Source: Spinellus fusiger
Lineage: Eukaryota > Mucoromycota > Mucoromycetes > Mucorales > Phycomycetaceae
DNA: 64,000 bases
Direction: 5' to 3'
NCBI GenBank assembly: GCA_025094145.1
Contig: JALLLS010000017.1
Coordinates: 1 to 64,000 of the forward strand
Part shown: positions 1 to 10,322 of the stretch, piece after piece
Numbering within the stretch: position 1 is the first letter of the stretch
How the letters are laid out: each line of letters begins with the position of its first letter
The notes under the pieces: generated by a model
Told to the model about the DNA's origin: nothing
The model's database searches: none
The model's input: the letters and a program-made list of their open reading frames with translations, nothing else
Program-made: the position numbers and the translations under genes

Positions 1-653
1 ACTTGTCTCTGAAATATCTAATTGAAACAGAAGAATAAGATAATAAAATAAAAGAATAAGAAATATTCAGAAAGAAGGATCAAGATAGAATTTGACAATG
101 TTTATTAGTGAAAATAACTAGGAGTATTTATACTAATAGACAATAAAGTAAAAATATAATGAAGTCAATTCATATAAGCATTGTAGAGTGTAGTAATAGT
201 GCAATTCCTAATGTGATTATACTATTACGTAGCTTACAATAATATCAATGAGATAATAGAATAGAATAAGATGAAATACACCACAAAATAAGGTTAACAC
301 TACTGAATTACCAAAAGAATGGTAATTAATAAAATGAAAAGTGTGGACTGAAAAAGGGAAAAATAGAGAAAAGCATGGTGTAGAAGAAGAAAAGTATGGA
401 CTTAAAATGGAGAAATAGAGAAACATAGTGCAAAAAGGAAAATGTGGTGTTGAAAAGAAAAAGAAAGGTGTACACCAAAAAAGGGAAAAAAAAGGGAAAA
501 TGGAAGGACAAGGAAACTTAGCAATTCTGTCTTTGCCAGACAGAGGAGAGCTGCAATACATGTCATGGTCCGGGACCAAACAAAAGAGAAGTATGGCCTG
601 TTTCATCTTCTTGGTGGCTGAAGCCTGGAAGGCCCACACACACTGTGTCAAGA
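1..653 (-). mobile_element. LTR of family Y, cut by the window edge
   Basis: This segment matches 15782-16434 nearly base for base and is therefore a second copy of the Y-family LTR. Its sense strand is minus: a TATA-type box (TATAAATA, complement of about 125-132) lies in it, with AATAAA-like sequence downstream. The 5' end of the LTR is on the right, close to 653, where the Z-family LTR begins. The first bases of Y are altered at the junction. The ORFs in it are low-complexity Phe/Ser-rich frames and are not taken as genes. Family assignment is from self-comparison only. Confidence 0.75.
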
Positions 654-1007
654 TGTTGCCACTATACTAAATGCTATGATTCCATTGGCCATCACACTTT
701 TCCTTATTGGAATCACATGGATTACTTCTTTTGGGTTTATTAAATAATTGAACAGAACAGTATGTCTTGGATGAAGTCACACCCACCCTGAGTAGACTGA
801 AGACAAGACATACTTAGTCAATTGTATCATATGCAAATTAGTATAAATAAGCAACTATTTGAATAAATAAAAAGCATCTTCTATCCTCTCTTTACCTATT
901 CTTCTTTGATCTACGTGGGCTTCAGTCCAGACCTTTTTATCCTCAGTTTCCACTTATTGCTGTCTCTACTTTTGGGCTTAGTATTATCCTGGTTAAATTG
1001 GTAACCA
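654..1007 (+). mobile_element. solo LTR of family Z beside tRNA-Lys
   Basis: The segment starts TGTTGCC and ends near TAACCA. It carries a TATAAATA box near 841, followed by AATAAATAAAA near 863. It is repeated in inverted orientation at 15090-15445 with only scattered differences, so both ends are defined by comparison of the copies. No internal coding region is attached. Its 3' end lies 15 bp upstream of the tRNA-Lys gene, a Ty3-like position next to a Pol III promoter. Confidence 0.75.
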
Positions 1008-1022
1008 AATAAAGACAAATTC

Positions 1023-1095
1023 GCCCGGCTAGCTCAATTGGTAGAGCGTGGGACTTTTAATCCCAAGGTTGGGGGTTCGAGCCCCCCGTTGGGCG
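1023..1095 (+). tRNA. tRNA-Lys (anticodon UUU)
   Basis: A 73-nt cloverleaf without intron. The acceptor arms GCCCGGC and GTTGGGC pair with two G-U pairs. The D arm is AGCTCAATTGGTAGAGC, the anticodon loop CTTTTAA gives anticodon TTT, and the T arm is GGGGG-TTCGAGC-CCCCC. Box A and box B promoters are intact. A family Z LTR ends 15 bp upstream. Confidence 0.95.
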
Positions 1096-1561
1096 TTTGC
1101 ATTATTATTTTGATAATGTTTTACACACCCAAAGATTTTCTGACCTTTAAGTGGTGTTATCTCCTTCCTTTTATGTATCTGTGTTTAAAATCAAAGGTTT
1201 TGTAATTTAAGGCAGTTGTTGATCTTAGAGGTATTGTAAGAGAGCACTGGAAACAGGTAGGGAGAAGGTACTAGGTGTTGTGCAAATAAGACAAGATATA
1301 ATAGATAGTATAAGCTGATAACAGATATCAGAATGCAGATTTATTTATGACAATTGAATAAGTGAAATATATTATACAAATAATAAAGGAGTGTTCATAT
1401 TGAGTCATTACACTTTCAAAAATCACTTAAACAGCTAAGGAGAAACATTTTTAAATATTTAGATTTTGGATTTTAAAAAATTAGATCATTGATTTAAATA
1501 AAGATTTTATTCAGAAAAAAGTAGAATTAATAATATATTGTTGATGTTTATATAAACTATT
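1096..1561. other. no gene seen; AT-rich spacer
   Basis: Between tRNA-Lys and the next LTR I see no ORF of useful length, no second tRNA, and no clear copy of the repeats found elsewhere in the window. Confidence 0.5.
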
Positions 1562-2122
1562 TGTGATTATTCAGACAAGTAGAAAATAACAAGACTGAAC
1601 AAAGATAATTTTTATTAAGTGAAGAGTGGTTAATTATTTATACTTTTTGTGGGTGCTTATCCTTCAGTGGCATTCTACCTTTTGGTAGTTAATGATTAGT
1701 TCATGGCATAGCTTATTGATAGATGCAACCATATGGTTGGTGTAGATGATTTATCCTATGGTAGTTTACATAGGTGTAGCTGTTCTACCTAATAGTAGAC
1801 TACATGTTGGAGCCTTATGGTTAGTTCATTGAATAAGCACACCATTATAGAGCCATCTATTATGTCTTCACTTTTAATTGCCTTTGATAGGTCTTATTTT
1901 ATCCACTAAGGATTTATAAATGAAGGCAGCTCATTAAGTGTCTGATAATAAATTGAGCTTAGAAGGTTGATTTGTAGTTACAACCAATCAGTGAGATTAT
2001 ACAGAGATGTACTATGGTGCTTGTGTGCACTCAAGCTTTCATAGAGTATTCTGAATGCCACAGCATACTACTCATGTTGACCAATTCATGAAGAATCTTT
2101 GGATTGAAGTCAGAACACAACA
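1562..2122 (-). mobile_element. LTR of family X, short variant, minus orientation
   Basis: Read on the minus strand it runs TGTTGTGTTCTGACTTC ... AATAATCACA, a TG...CA LTR of 561 bp. It has a TATAAATA-type box (complement of about 1636-1643). It is closest to the copy at 21473-21999 and differs from the 656-bp X copies. It abuts the 5' end of the chromovirus internal region but points the opposite way to that element's 3' LTR, so it is not an ordinary 5' LTR. It carries part of the palindrome array (about 1668-1830). Confidence 0.85.
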
Positions 2123-2146
2123 ATCCCTACTGAATCTGTCAAGTCC

Positions 2147-3604
2147 ATGATCTCCCCTATGTTTGTCATGGACATTACCTTTTCTGAGCAAGTGGAACCT
2201 GAGGTTACCTCTACCCCTCAACCATCCAAAATTGTGGATGCTGAACAAGCAAGTCAAGAGGACCCCATTACTGTACTTTGGGCCCAACTGCAGGAAGTCT
2301 CTGGCAGATTTGCAACTGCTGTCACTAACCATCTCCCAGTAGACCAGCTCTCTGCCCTGCACAATGAAGTAACCAAAATAGCCAAGTGTATCCATTACCT
2401 TGATGAGCTTAATGCTTTCTGTTCTCCACCTGTGCCCATCCTAGCTGTGTCCCAGGGAAACCAGCAAGCAAGTGCAGTATTCAGGGCCAACCACTTAATC
2501 CCTTCCAACCTCCCTGTATGGCAATAGCTTGGAAACCAGTGGAAGGATAATGCTGAGTTGCAAGACTCAGTAGAAGACCTTCTGGACACCTTTGCACTCA
2601 TTGTAACATCCAATGGGCTAGCATTGGACCAACACTGGGCAAGACTCATGCCTATCAAGATGAACTGTGACCAACGTTCCTGGTTTAATGAAAACCTAAA
2701 AGGCAGAAACATTTCATGGGAAGAGGTGAAACAAATTTTAAAGAGAACTTATGCTATGCAGGATGTCACACACACCCTTAGCCACCTTGGCCAGCTTGTA
2801 ACCATGAAAATGTTGCCCAATGAATCCATTGAAGCCTTCACTGACTGGTTCCAGAGAATCAGATGTGCAGCCCAGTGGCAGGATGATCTCAAGGCTGCCA
2901 CCCTGTTCAAATGTGCATTGCCTGAACAACTGTTCAGAGAAGTCTCCTGGTCCTTGATGAGCATGCCACTCTACCAACAAGACTCAGTGGTAAAAGTAGC
3001 CACCATTGCCTGCAATGTGGTAGCTTCTAATATCTTTAATCTTAAAGGCAATATGAAAGCAGAGCCTCCTGTTAAGTCTACATTTGTCAGTAGTGTAAAA
3101 AATTCAATTCATAATCCTGCAAACAAAAGAGGTAGTCTCAACCTGAGCAAGCTCTCAGCAAGCTCCTCTACCTTCAAACAGAAGGCATATTGCAAAATCC
3201 ATGGCAATGACAGCCACTCTAGTGAGCAATGCCATGCCTACAAGCATATCCTGGCCAAAGCCAACATCAAGTCCCCATTCCTGGCTCCAACCTCTGCTTC
3301 TCCTGTCTTATCTTCTGTGTGCTTCCAATGCACAGACAATGTCCCTTGGTCTCCCTTGCATGCTGCAATCTGCAAATGCAACAACAAGAATTTTGGTCCA
3401 ACAAAAGCATTCCACTCTGCCAGAAGATGCCAACAAAAAAACAATAACTCCAAAAAAATACCTACCTTGGCACAGCTCCAAAAAGATAACACAAATATGG
3501 ACATTGAATATAAAAGCCTTCCCATGAACTTTGATTGTAAGCAAAAAATTGGCAAACAGAATGAAGCAAAAGCTAACCATTCTTTGTGTATACCTACATC
3601 ATAG
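2147..3604 (+). pseudogene. chromovirus gag, interrupted by one stop
   Basis: Encodes a capsid-type Gag of about 485 residues read in one frame, broken only by TAG at 2525-2527, where neighbouring codons suggest a former CAG. The central part has features of fungal gypsy Gag: a helical capsid region with an ESIEAFTDWFQRIR segment near 2824-2865, and a knuckle-like Cys/His cluster (YCKIHGNDSHSSEQCHAY, about 3187-3240). Gag would package element RNA into cytoplasmic particles. The 3' end overlaps pol by about 19 nt, with pol in the -1 frame, which fits programmed frameshifting in this family. I did not find a clear slippery heptamer. Confidence 0.85.
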
Positions 3605-6469
3605 AACAAATAGAAACCTTTGCTCTCTTAGACACTGGTGCTTCTTTTAGTTCTATTGATGTAGTATTTGCCAATAAAAACCAAATAAACATAAACAAAA
3701 AAGTCTTGGGAACTATAATACTAGCCACTAGCAACAATAAAACAAAACACATTGGTACAACTTCAAAAGCACTAAGCATTACATACAGAGATAATGATGA
3801 CTCAATCATCAACACATCCTATGTCTTTGAAGTTCTTCCTTTATCCTTTAATACAAATATAGTCATTGGATTAGACTTAATACCCAAATTGAATATTCAA
3901 ATAACCAATTTGGCAGTAAGACACCCAAACAAGAAAACAAAAGTAAAGGATGTTATCCATGATACACTTGAACCAAACAACTCTCCTTATGGTAACCAAA
4001 ATGAACAAGCTAGATTTGCAGCTTCTATCAAACCCAATCTTGATCAGAATGCTCAAATCCCTAAAAACAGCTTTTGTACTCTTCCTGAATCCATTATTCA
4101 CTTGGAGACAAAGCCAAACAAAACAGCTTATAGGGCACCATACAGAATCCCTCTCAAGTTAATACCTGTAATGCAAGAACACATTGATATATGGTTAAGG
4201 GACAAAGTAATTCAACGTGCACCTCACAATTCTGAATGGAACTCTCCACTCACTATTGTACCTAAGAAAGACCTACAAGGAAATTCAACAGGCTATAGAC
4301 CATGCTTAGATCCACATCTACTAAACTCTATCTTGGAGTCCAATGACAAACAGCCTATCCCAAAAATTGACAAAATATTTGATCAACTACAAGGTTCTAT
4401 TATCTTCTCTACTCTGGATCTATGACAAGCTTTTCACAGATTCCAAGTCTATGAACCTCATCATGTGAAGACAACCTTTACCTTCCAAGGTACACAATAC
4501 ATGTTCCATGGCTGTCTATTTGGACTCAAACATATTGCCTCATGCTATCAAAGAGTTATCAACTCAATCCTAGCAGGTATACCATATGCTCTTGCCTTTG
4601 TAGATGACATTATCATCTTCTCCAAGACTTATGAAGAACATATCAGCCATGTACAACATATAATACAGAAGTTGACTGAAGCCAATCTTATCCTCAATGC
4701 AGATAAATGTCACTTTGCACAGACCACAGTTTACCTACTAGGATTCTGTGTGGATGCAAAAGGCTTACGTCTTGACCCCCACAAGGTCTCAAATGCACTT
4801 TCTTGGCCAAAGCCAACAACAAGAAAAGACATTCAATGCTTCTTAGGCTTGGTGAACTATTTCAGGAAATACCTGCCCAACCTCTCTGAAGTAACAGCTC
4901 CACTTGACAAGCTGCACTTTGAGGGTAAACTCACCAACAAAGTCTGGGATCACACTCAGGACAGTGCATTTAGCAAAATAAAACAGCTACTTGTATCTGC
5001 TCCAGTGCTGTACCATCCCAACCTTGAGGAACCATTCCTTGTGGCCACTGATGCTAGCAATTATTCCATTGGTGCTGTTCTTTACCAGATAATCAACAAT
5101 AACATGCAACATATTAGATTCATGGCTTGTGCATTGTCCACATCTAAAAAGAGCTATTCCACTACCAAACAAGAATTACTTGCTATAGTGTTTGCTCTTA
5201 AAAAGTTCCATCCATTCTTAGGGGTAGCCTTTTCACTCTGTTTACAGACCACATGGCACTTACTTACATCCACACACAACCCATTGCAAACCCTATGATG
5301 ATCCAATGGTTAGACACAATACTGGATTATGACTTTAAGATCATTCACAGACCTGGTATACAAAACATACTGCCAGACATATTATTGCATCTCTTCAAAA
5401 ACAAAATAATACTGGTGGGGGGTAAAGACCTCAACAATTCCAATTCTACTCATGCCACTGACAAAAGTCTTACCTCAAACATGACTGCATGCATAATGAT
5501 CCCCAGAGATCTAATCACACCAGCACCTGAAGAACATCAACAGCTAATCCTCAACACACATCTTAAAGGACATTGTGGCTCACAAGCAATTGTGACAACT
5601 TTACATAGTAAAGGAATTCACTGGACAAAGTTAAAGGAAGATGCTCTACAAGTAGTCAAGAGTTGCCCTGATTGTCAAAAATTCAACATTGCTAAACATG
5701 GTTATCATCCACTGACATCCATATATACCAATGCACCCTGGGTCCATATATGCATTGACACTGCTGGACCTATGACTACATCTACACAAGGGAACAATTA
5801 CATCCTCATTGTAGTTGATGTGTTCACAAGATTCTGTGTACTAAGAGCCATACCTGACAAATCATCACTCACTATGACACTCACACTAAGAAGCATATTG
5901 TCACTCTTTGGTTGCCCCAAAGTAATACAAAGTGATAATGGTACAGAATCATAAGGGCCTACACTGAGATCTCTGGCATTGACCATTGTCTCATCTCTCC
6001 CTATCATCCCAGAAGCAATGGTTTAGCTGAATGTTGGGTTGGCAAAACAAAAAGCATATTGTCAAAGAGAATACAAAGAAAAGATGAGGACTGGGACTTG
6101 TACATTGACAGTACCCAAGAAACTCTGAACAATACTCCTTTTGCTCTACACAATACAAGGCCATTTGCCTTAATGTTTGCTAGACGCCTAAATGAAGCAA
6201 AAGATTACAGCAATACATCTACTCAAAGTAATGATGAAACAGAAGAACAGTTAGCAAAGAGAATTGGCAGATTTAATAACATAGTCCTACCTGCTATATG
6301 TGAAAAAATACAGACTTCACAAGCAGCATCACGTGACAAGTTCAACAAGTCTCATAGAATCCTCACCAACATCCCTGCTGGTAGTCAGGTCATGATCAAG
6401 AATGTAAACTGCACTGCAAAGACAGACCCATCTTATATTGGTAACTTCACTGTCATCAGGAAAAACTAA
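3586..6469 (+). pseudogene. chromovirus pol (protease, RT, RNase H, integrase), broken
   Basis: Protease: LLDTGASFSSID near 3627-3660 holds the catalytic Asp. RT: YRAPYRIPL, the PIPKIDKIFDQL region and FVDDIIIFS (about 4599-4625) with both catalytic Asps. RNase H: FLVATDASNYSIGAVLY near 5035-5085. Integrase: an HHCC zinc finger (HLKGHCG ... CPDCQKF, about 5560-5685) and DDE-type residues in IDTAGP, SDNGT and GLAECW. Breaks: TGA at 4423-4425 after STLDL, where relatives have Arg, a frameshift near 5260 inside RNase H, and another near 5950 inside the integrase core. The element once reverse transcribed its RNA in particles and inserted the cDNA, but this copy cannot make full Pol. Confidence 0.9.
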
Positions 6470-6579
6470 GGCAGAAGTTATATACTTTGTGATAATATGG
6501 GAGCATTACTCCCAAGAAATATCCCTCCTTCTCATCTCAAAATAATATCTGAAGAGTTCACAGAGGCCTACAATTTTGA

Positions 6580-6822
6580 AGCAGTTTTAATCACAAAGGC
6601 AATCCTGGAAATTACCTATACTTGGTAAGATGGTGTGGTTACAGTGAAAACAAAGACACTTGGGAACCCGCAAGTAACTTTGACAACTACAGACCAATTC
6701 AAACATACTGGCTATGTTGCAAAGAACAACCACCACCTAATGACTCATCCAGAGCCAAACAGAACAATAAGAGACAAGCAGATGGCCAAAGTATGCCTAA
6801 CAGAAAATGCACAAAAAACTAG
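6580..6822 (+). pseudogene. integrase C-terminal chromodomain-like tail
   Basis: The frame reading LVRWCGYSENKDTWEPASNF (about 6622-6681) has the conserved core of a chromodomain (Y-L-V-x-W-x-G-Y ... T-W-E-P), followed by a basic tail. This places the element among chromoviruses, whose integrase tail binds methylated histone H3 and directs insertion into silent chromatin. The segment is in a different frame from the upstream integrase because of the accumulated indels. The N-terminal strand of the domain is poorly preserved. Confidence 0.75.
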
Positions 6823-7111
6823 TGTGACTACTATTTTATTTAGGATAAAAACACACCTAAAAAATAAGTATCTGCTTCACTACAACTCTTATTCATGTTC
6901 TTATACTTCCATAATGCAGACATTTACAAGTATACCATAAACTCTATGCATTATGAACTACTTCATTCTTCCATCCTGAACTCATGACTCAACATTACCA
7001 CAAGCTACATATTTTTCACCAATATAAAAGCATACCACTGAGACACACACTTACACTCATCTATATGATTCCACATTTATGAATCTTACTCCAGAAATGT
7101 AGTCACAACCT

Positions 7112-7120
7112 GGAAGGGGG
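7112..7120 (+). other. polypurine tract of the chromovirus
   Basis: The purine run GGAAGGGGG lies 3 bp before the TG of the 3' LTR, the standard position for the plus-strand DNA primer. It confirms that 7124-7779 is the true 3' LTR of the plus-strand element. Confidence 0.85.
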
Positions 7121-7123
7121 CAA

Positions 7124-7779
7124 TGTTGTGTTCTGACTTCAATCCAAAGATTCTCTATGAATAAGTCAACACAAGTAGTGTGCTGTGACATTCAGAATAC
7201 TCTATGAAAGCTTGAGTACACACAAGTAACATAGTACATCTCTGTATCATCTCACTGATTGGTTGTAACTACAAATCACCTTCTAAAGCTCAGTGTACTA
7301 TCAGACACTTAACAAGAGCCATCTTCATTAATAATCCTAACAGAACAATATTGACCTATCAGAGTCAATTGAGTAAAGACTCATAATAATTAATGGTTTC
7401 AATAATAGAGTGCTTATCCCAGGAACCAACCATAGAGTTGAATCTAATAATACTACAACTAAGTAAAACATATGAGCCAACCATAAGGTGGCAGTTATTA
7501 ATACTACCATAAGGTATTAATATAGACACCAAACATAAGGTCAAAGAGAGTGAATTCTACCATAAGGTAGAATGTCCCCACCAACCATTTAGTTGTAATT
7601 GTGAAGCAGCCATAAGGTTGACTATCATAACTACCATAAGGTAGAATAGATTATCCTACCATAAGGTAGAAGCCACTGAAGGATAAGCACCCACCAAAAG
7701 TATAAATAGTAAACCTTTCTTTACTCAATAAAAATCATCTTTGTTCAGTCTTGTTAATCTACCTGTCCAAACAATCTCA
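7124..7779 (+). mobile_element. 3' LTR, family X (656 bp)
   Basis: Begins TGTTGTGTTCTGACTTC and ends CCAAACAATCTCA. U3 holds the palindrome array (7430-7670), then TATAAATA at 7701-7708 and AATAAAAA near 7728. Two other copies of the same length, 8941-9596 (inverted) and 17264-17919 (direct), are nearly identical to it. This suggests recent spread or gene conversion. Confidence 0.9.
7430..7670 (+). repeat. array of short palindromes in LTR U3
   Basis: About nine units of the form 5-bp arm, 4-nt centre, 5-bp complementary arm. Most are CTACC-ATAA-GGTAG; others are CAACC-ATAG-GGTTG types or looser versions. In the copy near 7556-7575 the arms extend to 8 bp (ATTCTACC/GGTAGAAT). Units are spaced about 20-40 bp and end just upstream of the TATA box. 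The same array is at about 9045-9300, 17570-17812, 21768-21892 and 1668-1830. Confidence 0.85.
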
Positions 7780-8580
7780 CTTTACTCTTTTTCTCATGCT
7801 ATTCTGTTTTCTACCTAAACTTGTTTTCCTTTCTCTATGATGTATTTCTTTATGCTATTTTAGTTGCTTTGCAGTGGATAACTTTATCACTACAAGTTTA
7901 TCTCAATAGTACTATTTTAGTTTCTTTTTCTTTTTTGTTTTCTCTTGAAGAATCATTTTTATGATGTATTCTTGTAACAATGCTAGTATAGTTTATTAAA
8001 TTTGTAGTTGTTATTCATCTATAATGTAGCAACAATGCAATTGTCTTAATTATTTTTCTTTAGAATTGATTTCTTATGAAATCATCCTGTATTTTTATTA
8101 GTTGTTCTTTAGTATAAATACCCTATCTACAAAAAACTGAAATAAATTGCTGAATTTTATTGTGATACTTCTTTTGAATATTTTTCTTTATTCTTTTTAT
8201 TATCTTCTTATTCTTTCATTGCAATTGGATCTTTCTGAGACAAGTATTACATTCTGTTGAAGTTATTTGTGAATTATCTGTTGTTTTTTTTTGTTTCTTG
8301 TGCAAGTCAATTCTCTGCATAGTCTTGATTGCAGTTTTCCTTTGTAAACTTGTTGTTCACTGTTTTATCCATACTTGTATCCTATTATACACCTTTCTCC
8401 TTTGCATTCACTTGTGAGTGTAAATTACTTTATTTTATTTTAATAGTCAATTCATTTGAAGAGACTATCCCCTTTTATCTAAACCCCACAAACCTCCATT
8501 ATTGCTAATAACCCTTTACTTACAGCATATTTCTACCTTCTTATCTATTTATTACACAAACCTATATACCACACGTGTCA
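7780..8580 (+). mobile_element. diverged Y-family LTR, 5' end missing
   Basis: The stretch 8100-8580 is recognisably related to the complement of 15452-15910: TATAAATA at about 8113, similar pyrimidine-rich tracts, and the end ACCACACGTGTCA. It terminates in CA at 8580, three bases before a primer-binding site. The part 7780-8100 is weakly similar at best. It looks like the 5' LTR of the element whose gag starts at 8651, with its beginning lost at the junction with the X LTR. Confidence 0.65.
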
Positions 8581-8583
8581 AAT

Positions 8584-8607
8584 TGGTGAAGAGAGTGGGA
8601 TTTGAAC
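8584..8607 (+). other. primer-binding site complementary to a tRNA 3' end
   Basis: Starting TGGTGAAGAGAG, this 24-nt stretch is the exact reverse complement of a plausible tRNA 3' portion: CCA, a discriminator A, seven acceptor bases TCTCTTC, the T-stem strand CCCAC, and a T loop beginning GTTCAAAT. It lies 3 nt after an LTR ending in CA. The priming tRNA is none of the three in this window and I cannot name it. Confidence 0.8.
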
Positions 8608-8650
8608 TAAAAAAATCCCATATAAAGAACGTGTTGTATCAAACCACAAT

Positions 8651-8940
8651 ATGGCAGATGGGAAAGATCTTTCCAAATTTATGGCCAACCCTGAACCATT
8701 CAGGGGAGGTAAAGACAATAAGTATGCCACCACATGGTTCAAGAGCATGGACCAATTGAGACAAGCTGTCCAGATGAAGGACAAGGAGGCCCTATTTGTG
8801 GCAGCATCATACCTAAAAGGACCAGCAGAACTATGGTGGGACAATCTAGAAGAGCAGATCAAGACATAGAAGGATTTCTCTAAGGATTTCCATAACCATT
8901 TTTCCCCAAGACAATTGGACAATGTAAGATGGAGGGAGAT
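8651..8940 (+). pseudogene. gag N-terminal fragment of the Y-family gypsy element
   Basis: ATG at 8651 opens MADGKDLSKFMANPEPFRGG and continues with AASYLKGPAELWWDN, a typical start of a fungal Ty3/gypsy capsid domain. TAG at 8867-8869 interrupts it, where the frame suggests a former TGG, and the frame continues as KDFSKDF ... until the X LTR cuts it at 8941. Nothing on the other side of that LTR continues the gene recognisably. It is a dead 5' remnant: LTR, primer-binding site, leader and about 97 codons of gag. Confidence 0.8.
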
Positions 8941-9596
8941 TGAGATTGTTTGGACAGGTAGATTAACAAGACTGAACAAAGATGATTTTTATTGAGTAAA
9001 GAAAGGTTTACTATTTATACTTTTGGTGGGTGCTTATCCTTCAGTGGCTTCTACCTTATGGTAGGATAATCTATTCTACCTTATGGTAGTTATGATAGTC
9101 AACCTTATGGCTGCTTCACAATTACAACTAAATGGTTGGTGGGGACATTCTACCTTATGGTAGAATTCACTCTCTTTGACCTTATGTTTGGTGTCTATAT
9201 TAATACCTTATGGTAGTATTAATAACTGCCACCTTATGGTTGGCTCATATGTTTTACTTAGTTGTAGTATTATTAGATTCAACTCTATGGTTGGTTCCTG
9301 GGATAAGCACTCTATTATTGAAACCATTAATTATTATGAGTCTTTACTCAATTGACTCTGATAGGTCAATATTGTTCTGTTAGGATTATTAATGAAGATG
9401 GCTCTTGTTAAGTGTCTGATAGTACACTGAGCTTTAGAAGGTGATTTGTAGTTACAACCAATCAGTGAGATGATACAGAGATGTACTATGTTACTTGTGT
9501 GTACTCAAGCTTTCATAGAGTATTCTGAATGTCACAGCACACTACTTGTGTTGACTTATTCATAGAGAATCTTTGGATTGAAGTTGGAACATGACA
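8941..9596 (-). mobile_element. solo LTR, family X (656 bp), minus orientation
   Basis: Nearly identical inverted copy of 7124-7779. The minus strand runs TGTCATGTTCCAACTTC ... AACAATCTCA. No polypurine tract or coding region of its own is attached. The 5-bp flanks (GAGAT left, GTAAT right) do not match, so no target-site duplication is visible. Together with 7124-7779 it forms an inverted pair 1.16 kb apart. Confidence 0.88.
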
Positions 9597-9952
9597 GTAA
9601 TACCCATTCTTTTATCTATTTTCTATTTTATCACAATCACTATATCTGTCCCTGTAACACCATAGGTTACATACACTTGTTTGTCCACTGTCACTATTGT
9701 TGGTGAATTCGTTTTGGTCTCTGTTATCACTCTTTCTGCTAATTCAGAAAGACTACTCCATTAAGAACATCCCCTAATTCTCTCTTTTGTGTGCAGTCTT
9801 GTGTTGGTAGCCCATCTCCCTTGAGACCTACTTACTTCTTAGATCTTTCACTGACTATAATTACACCATCTTATAATTTTTTTTAAATAAAAGTTAGATA
9901 CTTTCTAATTCTGTATGGCTGTATTATAAAAATACTCTTCAATAAAGAAAAA
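9597..9952. other. no gene seen
   Basis: AT-rich spacer between the LTR and the 3' side of tRNA-Pro. It ends with a short T run on the minus strand (complement of 9946-9952) that can serve as the Pol III terminator of the tRNA. Nothing else is recognisable. Confidence 0.5.
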
Positions 9953-10025
9953 GGGGTCGACCGGGATTTGAACCCGGGGCCTCTCCGACCCAAACGGAGA
10001 ATGATAACCACTACACCATCAACCC
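9953..10025 (-). tRNA. tRNA-Pro (anticodon UGG)
   Basis: A 73-nt minus-strand cloverleaf without intron. The acceptor arms are GGGTTGA/TCGACCC, the anticodon loop TTTGGGT gives TGG, and the T arm is CCGGG-TTCAAAT-CCCGG. A T-rich terminator follows directly. On its upstream (right) side the LINE A element starts within about 20-60 bp. Confidence 0.95.
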
Positions 10026-10322
10026 GACTTCTCTTTCTGCTAAAGATCACTTTTTTTTAAAATTTGTAAGTTCAATCCAAAAATTCAAAAACGTCCATCC
10101 GTCTCCAAAAAGCTGCATCCATCTGCATCCATCATCAATCCATCTTCCCCCATCTCCCGACTATCTTCTACAAAAATTTCAGACCTCCAGCTCTCAAACT
10201 TGACCAGATCCACCATGTTCTCTTCTCCAGCAGGACAACAACACCTTTTGGCTAATGCCACCACCACCACCGAAGCTTAACTTATCTCGGCAGTGACGTC
10301 ACTCCAACAGAGCTTTGCTCAA

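Larger units (their letters stand above)
2123..7123 (+). mobile_element. Ty3/gypsy chromovirus, internal region (defective)
   Basis: One retroelement body in normal gypsy order: gag, aspartic protease, reverse transcriptase, RNase H, integrase and a chromodomain-like tail. It ends in a polypurine tract and a 3' LTR (7124-7779). At least two in-frame stops and two frameshifts make it non-functional. The expected plus-oriented 5' LTR and primer-binding site are missing, and an inverted X LTR sits there instead. Confidence 0.92.

Noticed and set aside
217..651. Long minus-strand ORFs rich in Phe/Ser within the Y LTR (also 15994-16420)
   Set aside because: They follow from the pyrimidine-rich repeat composition, differ between the two LTR copies and lie across the LTR promoter, so they are not treated as genes.
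3238..3609. Minus-strand frames opposite the chromovirus gag and pol
   Set aside because: These mirror a well-supported plus-strand coding region and have no family motifs.
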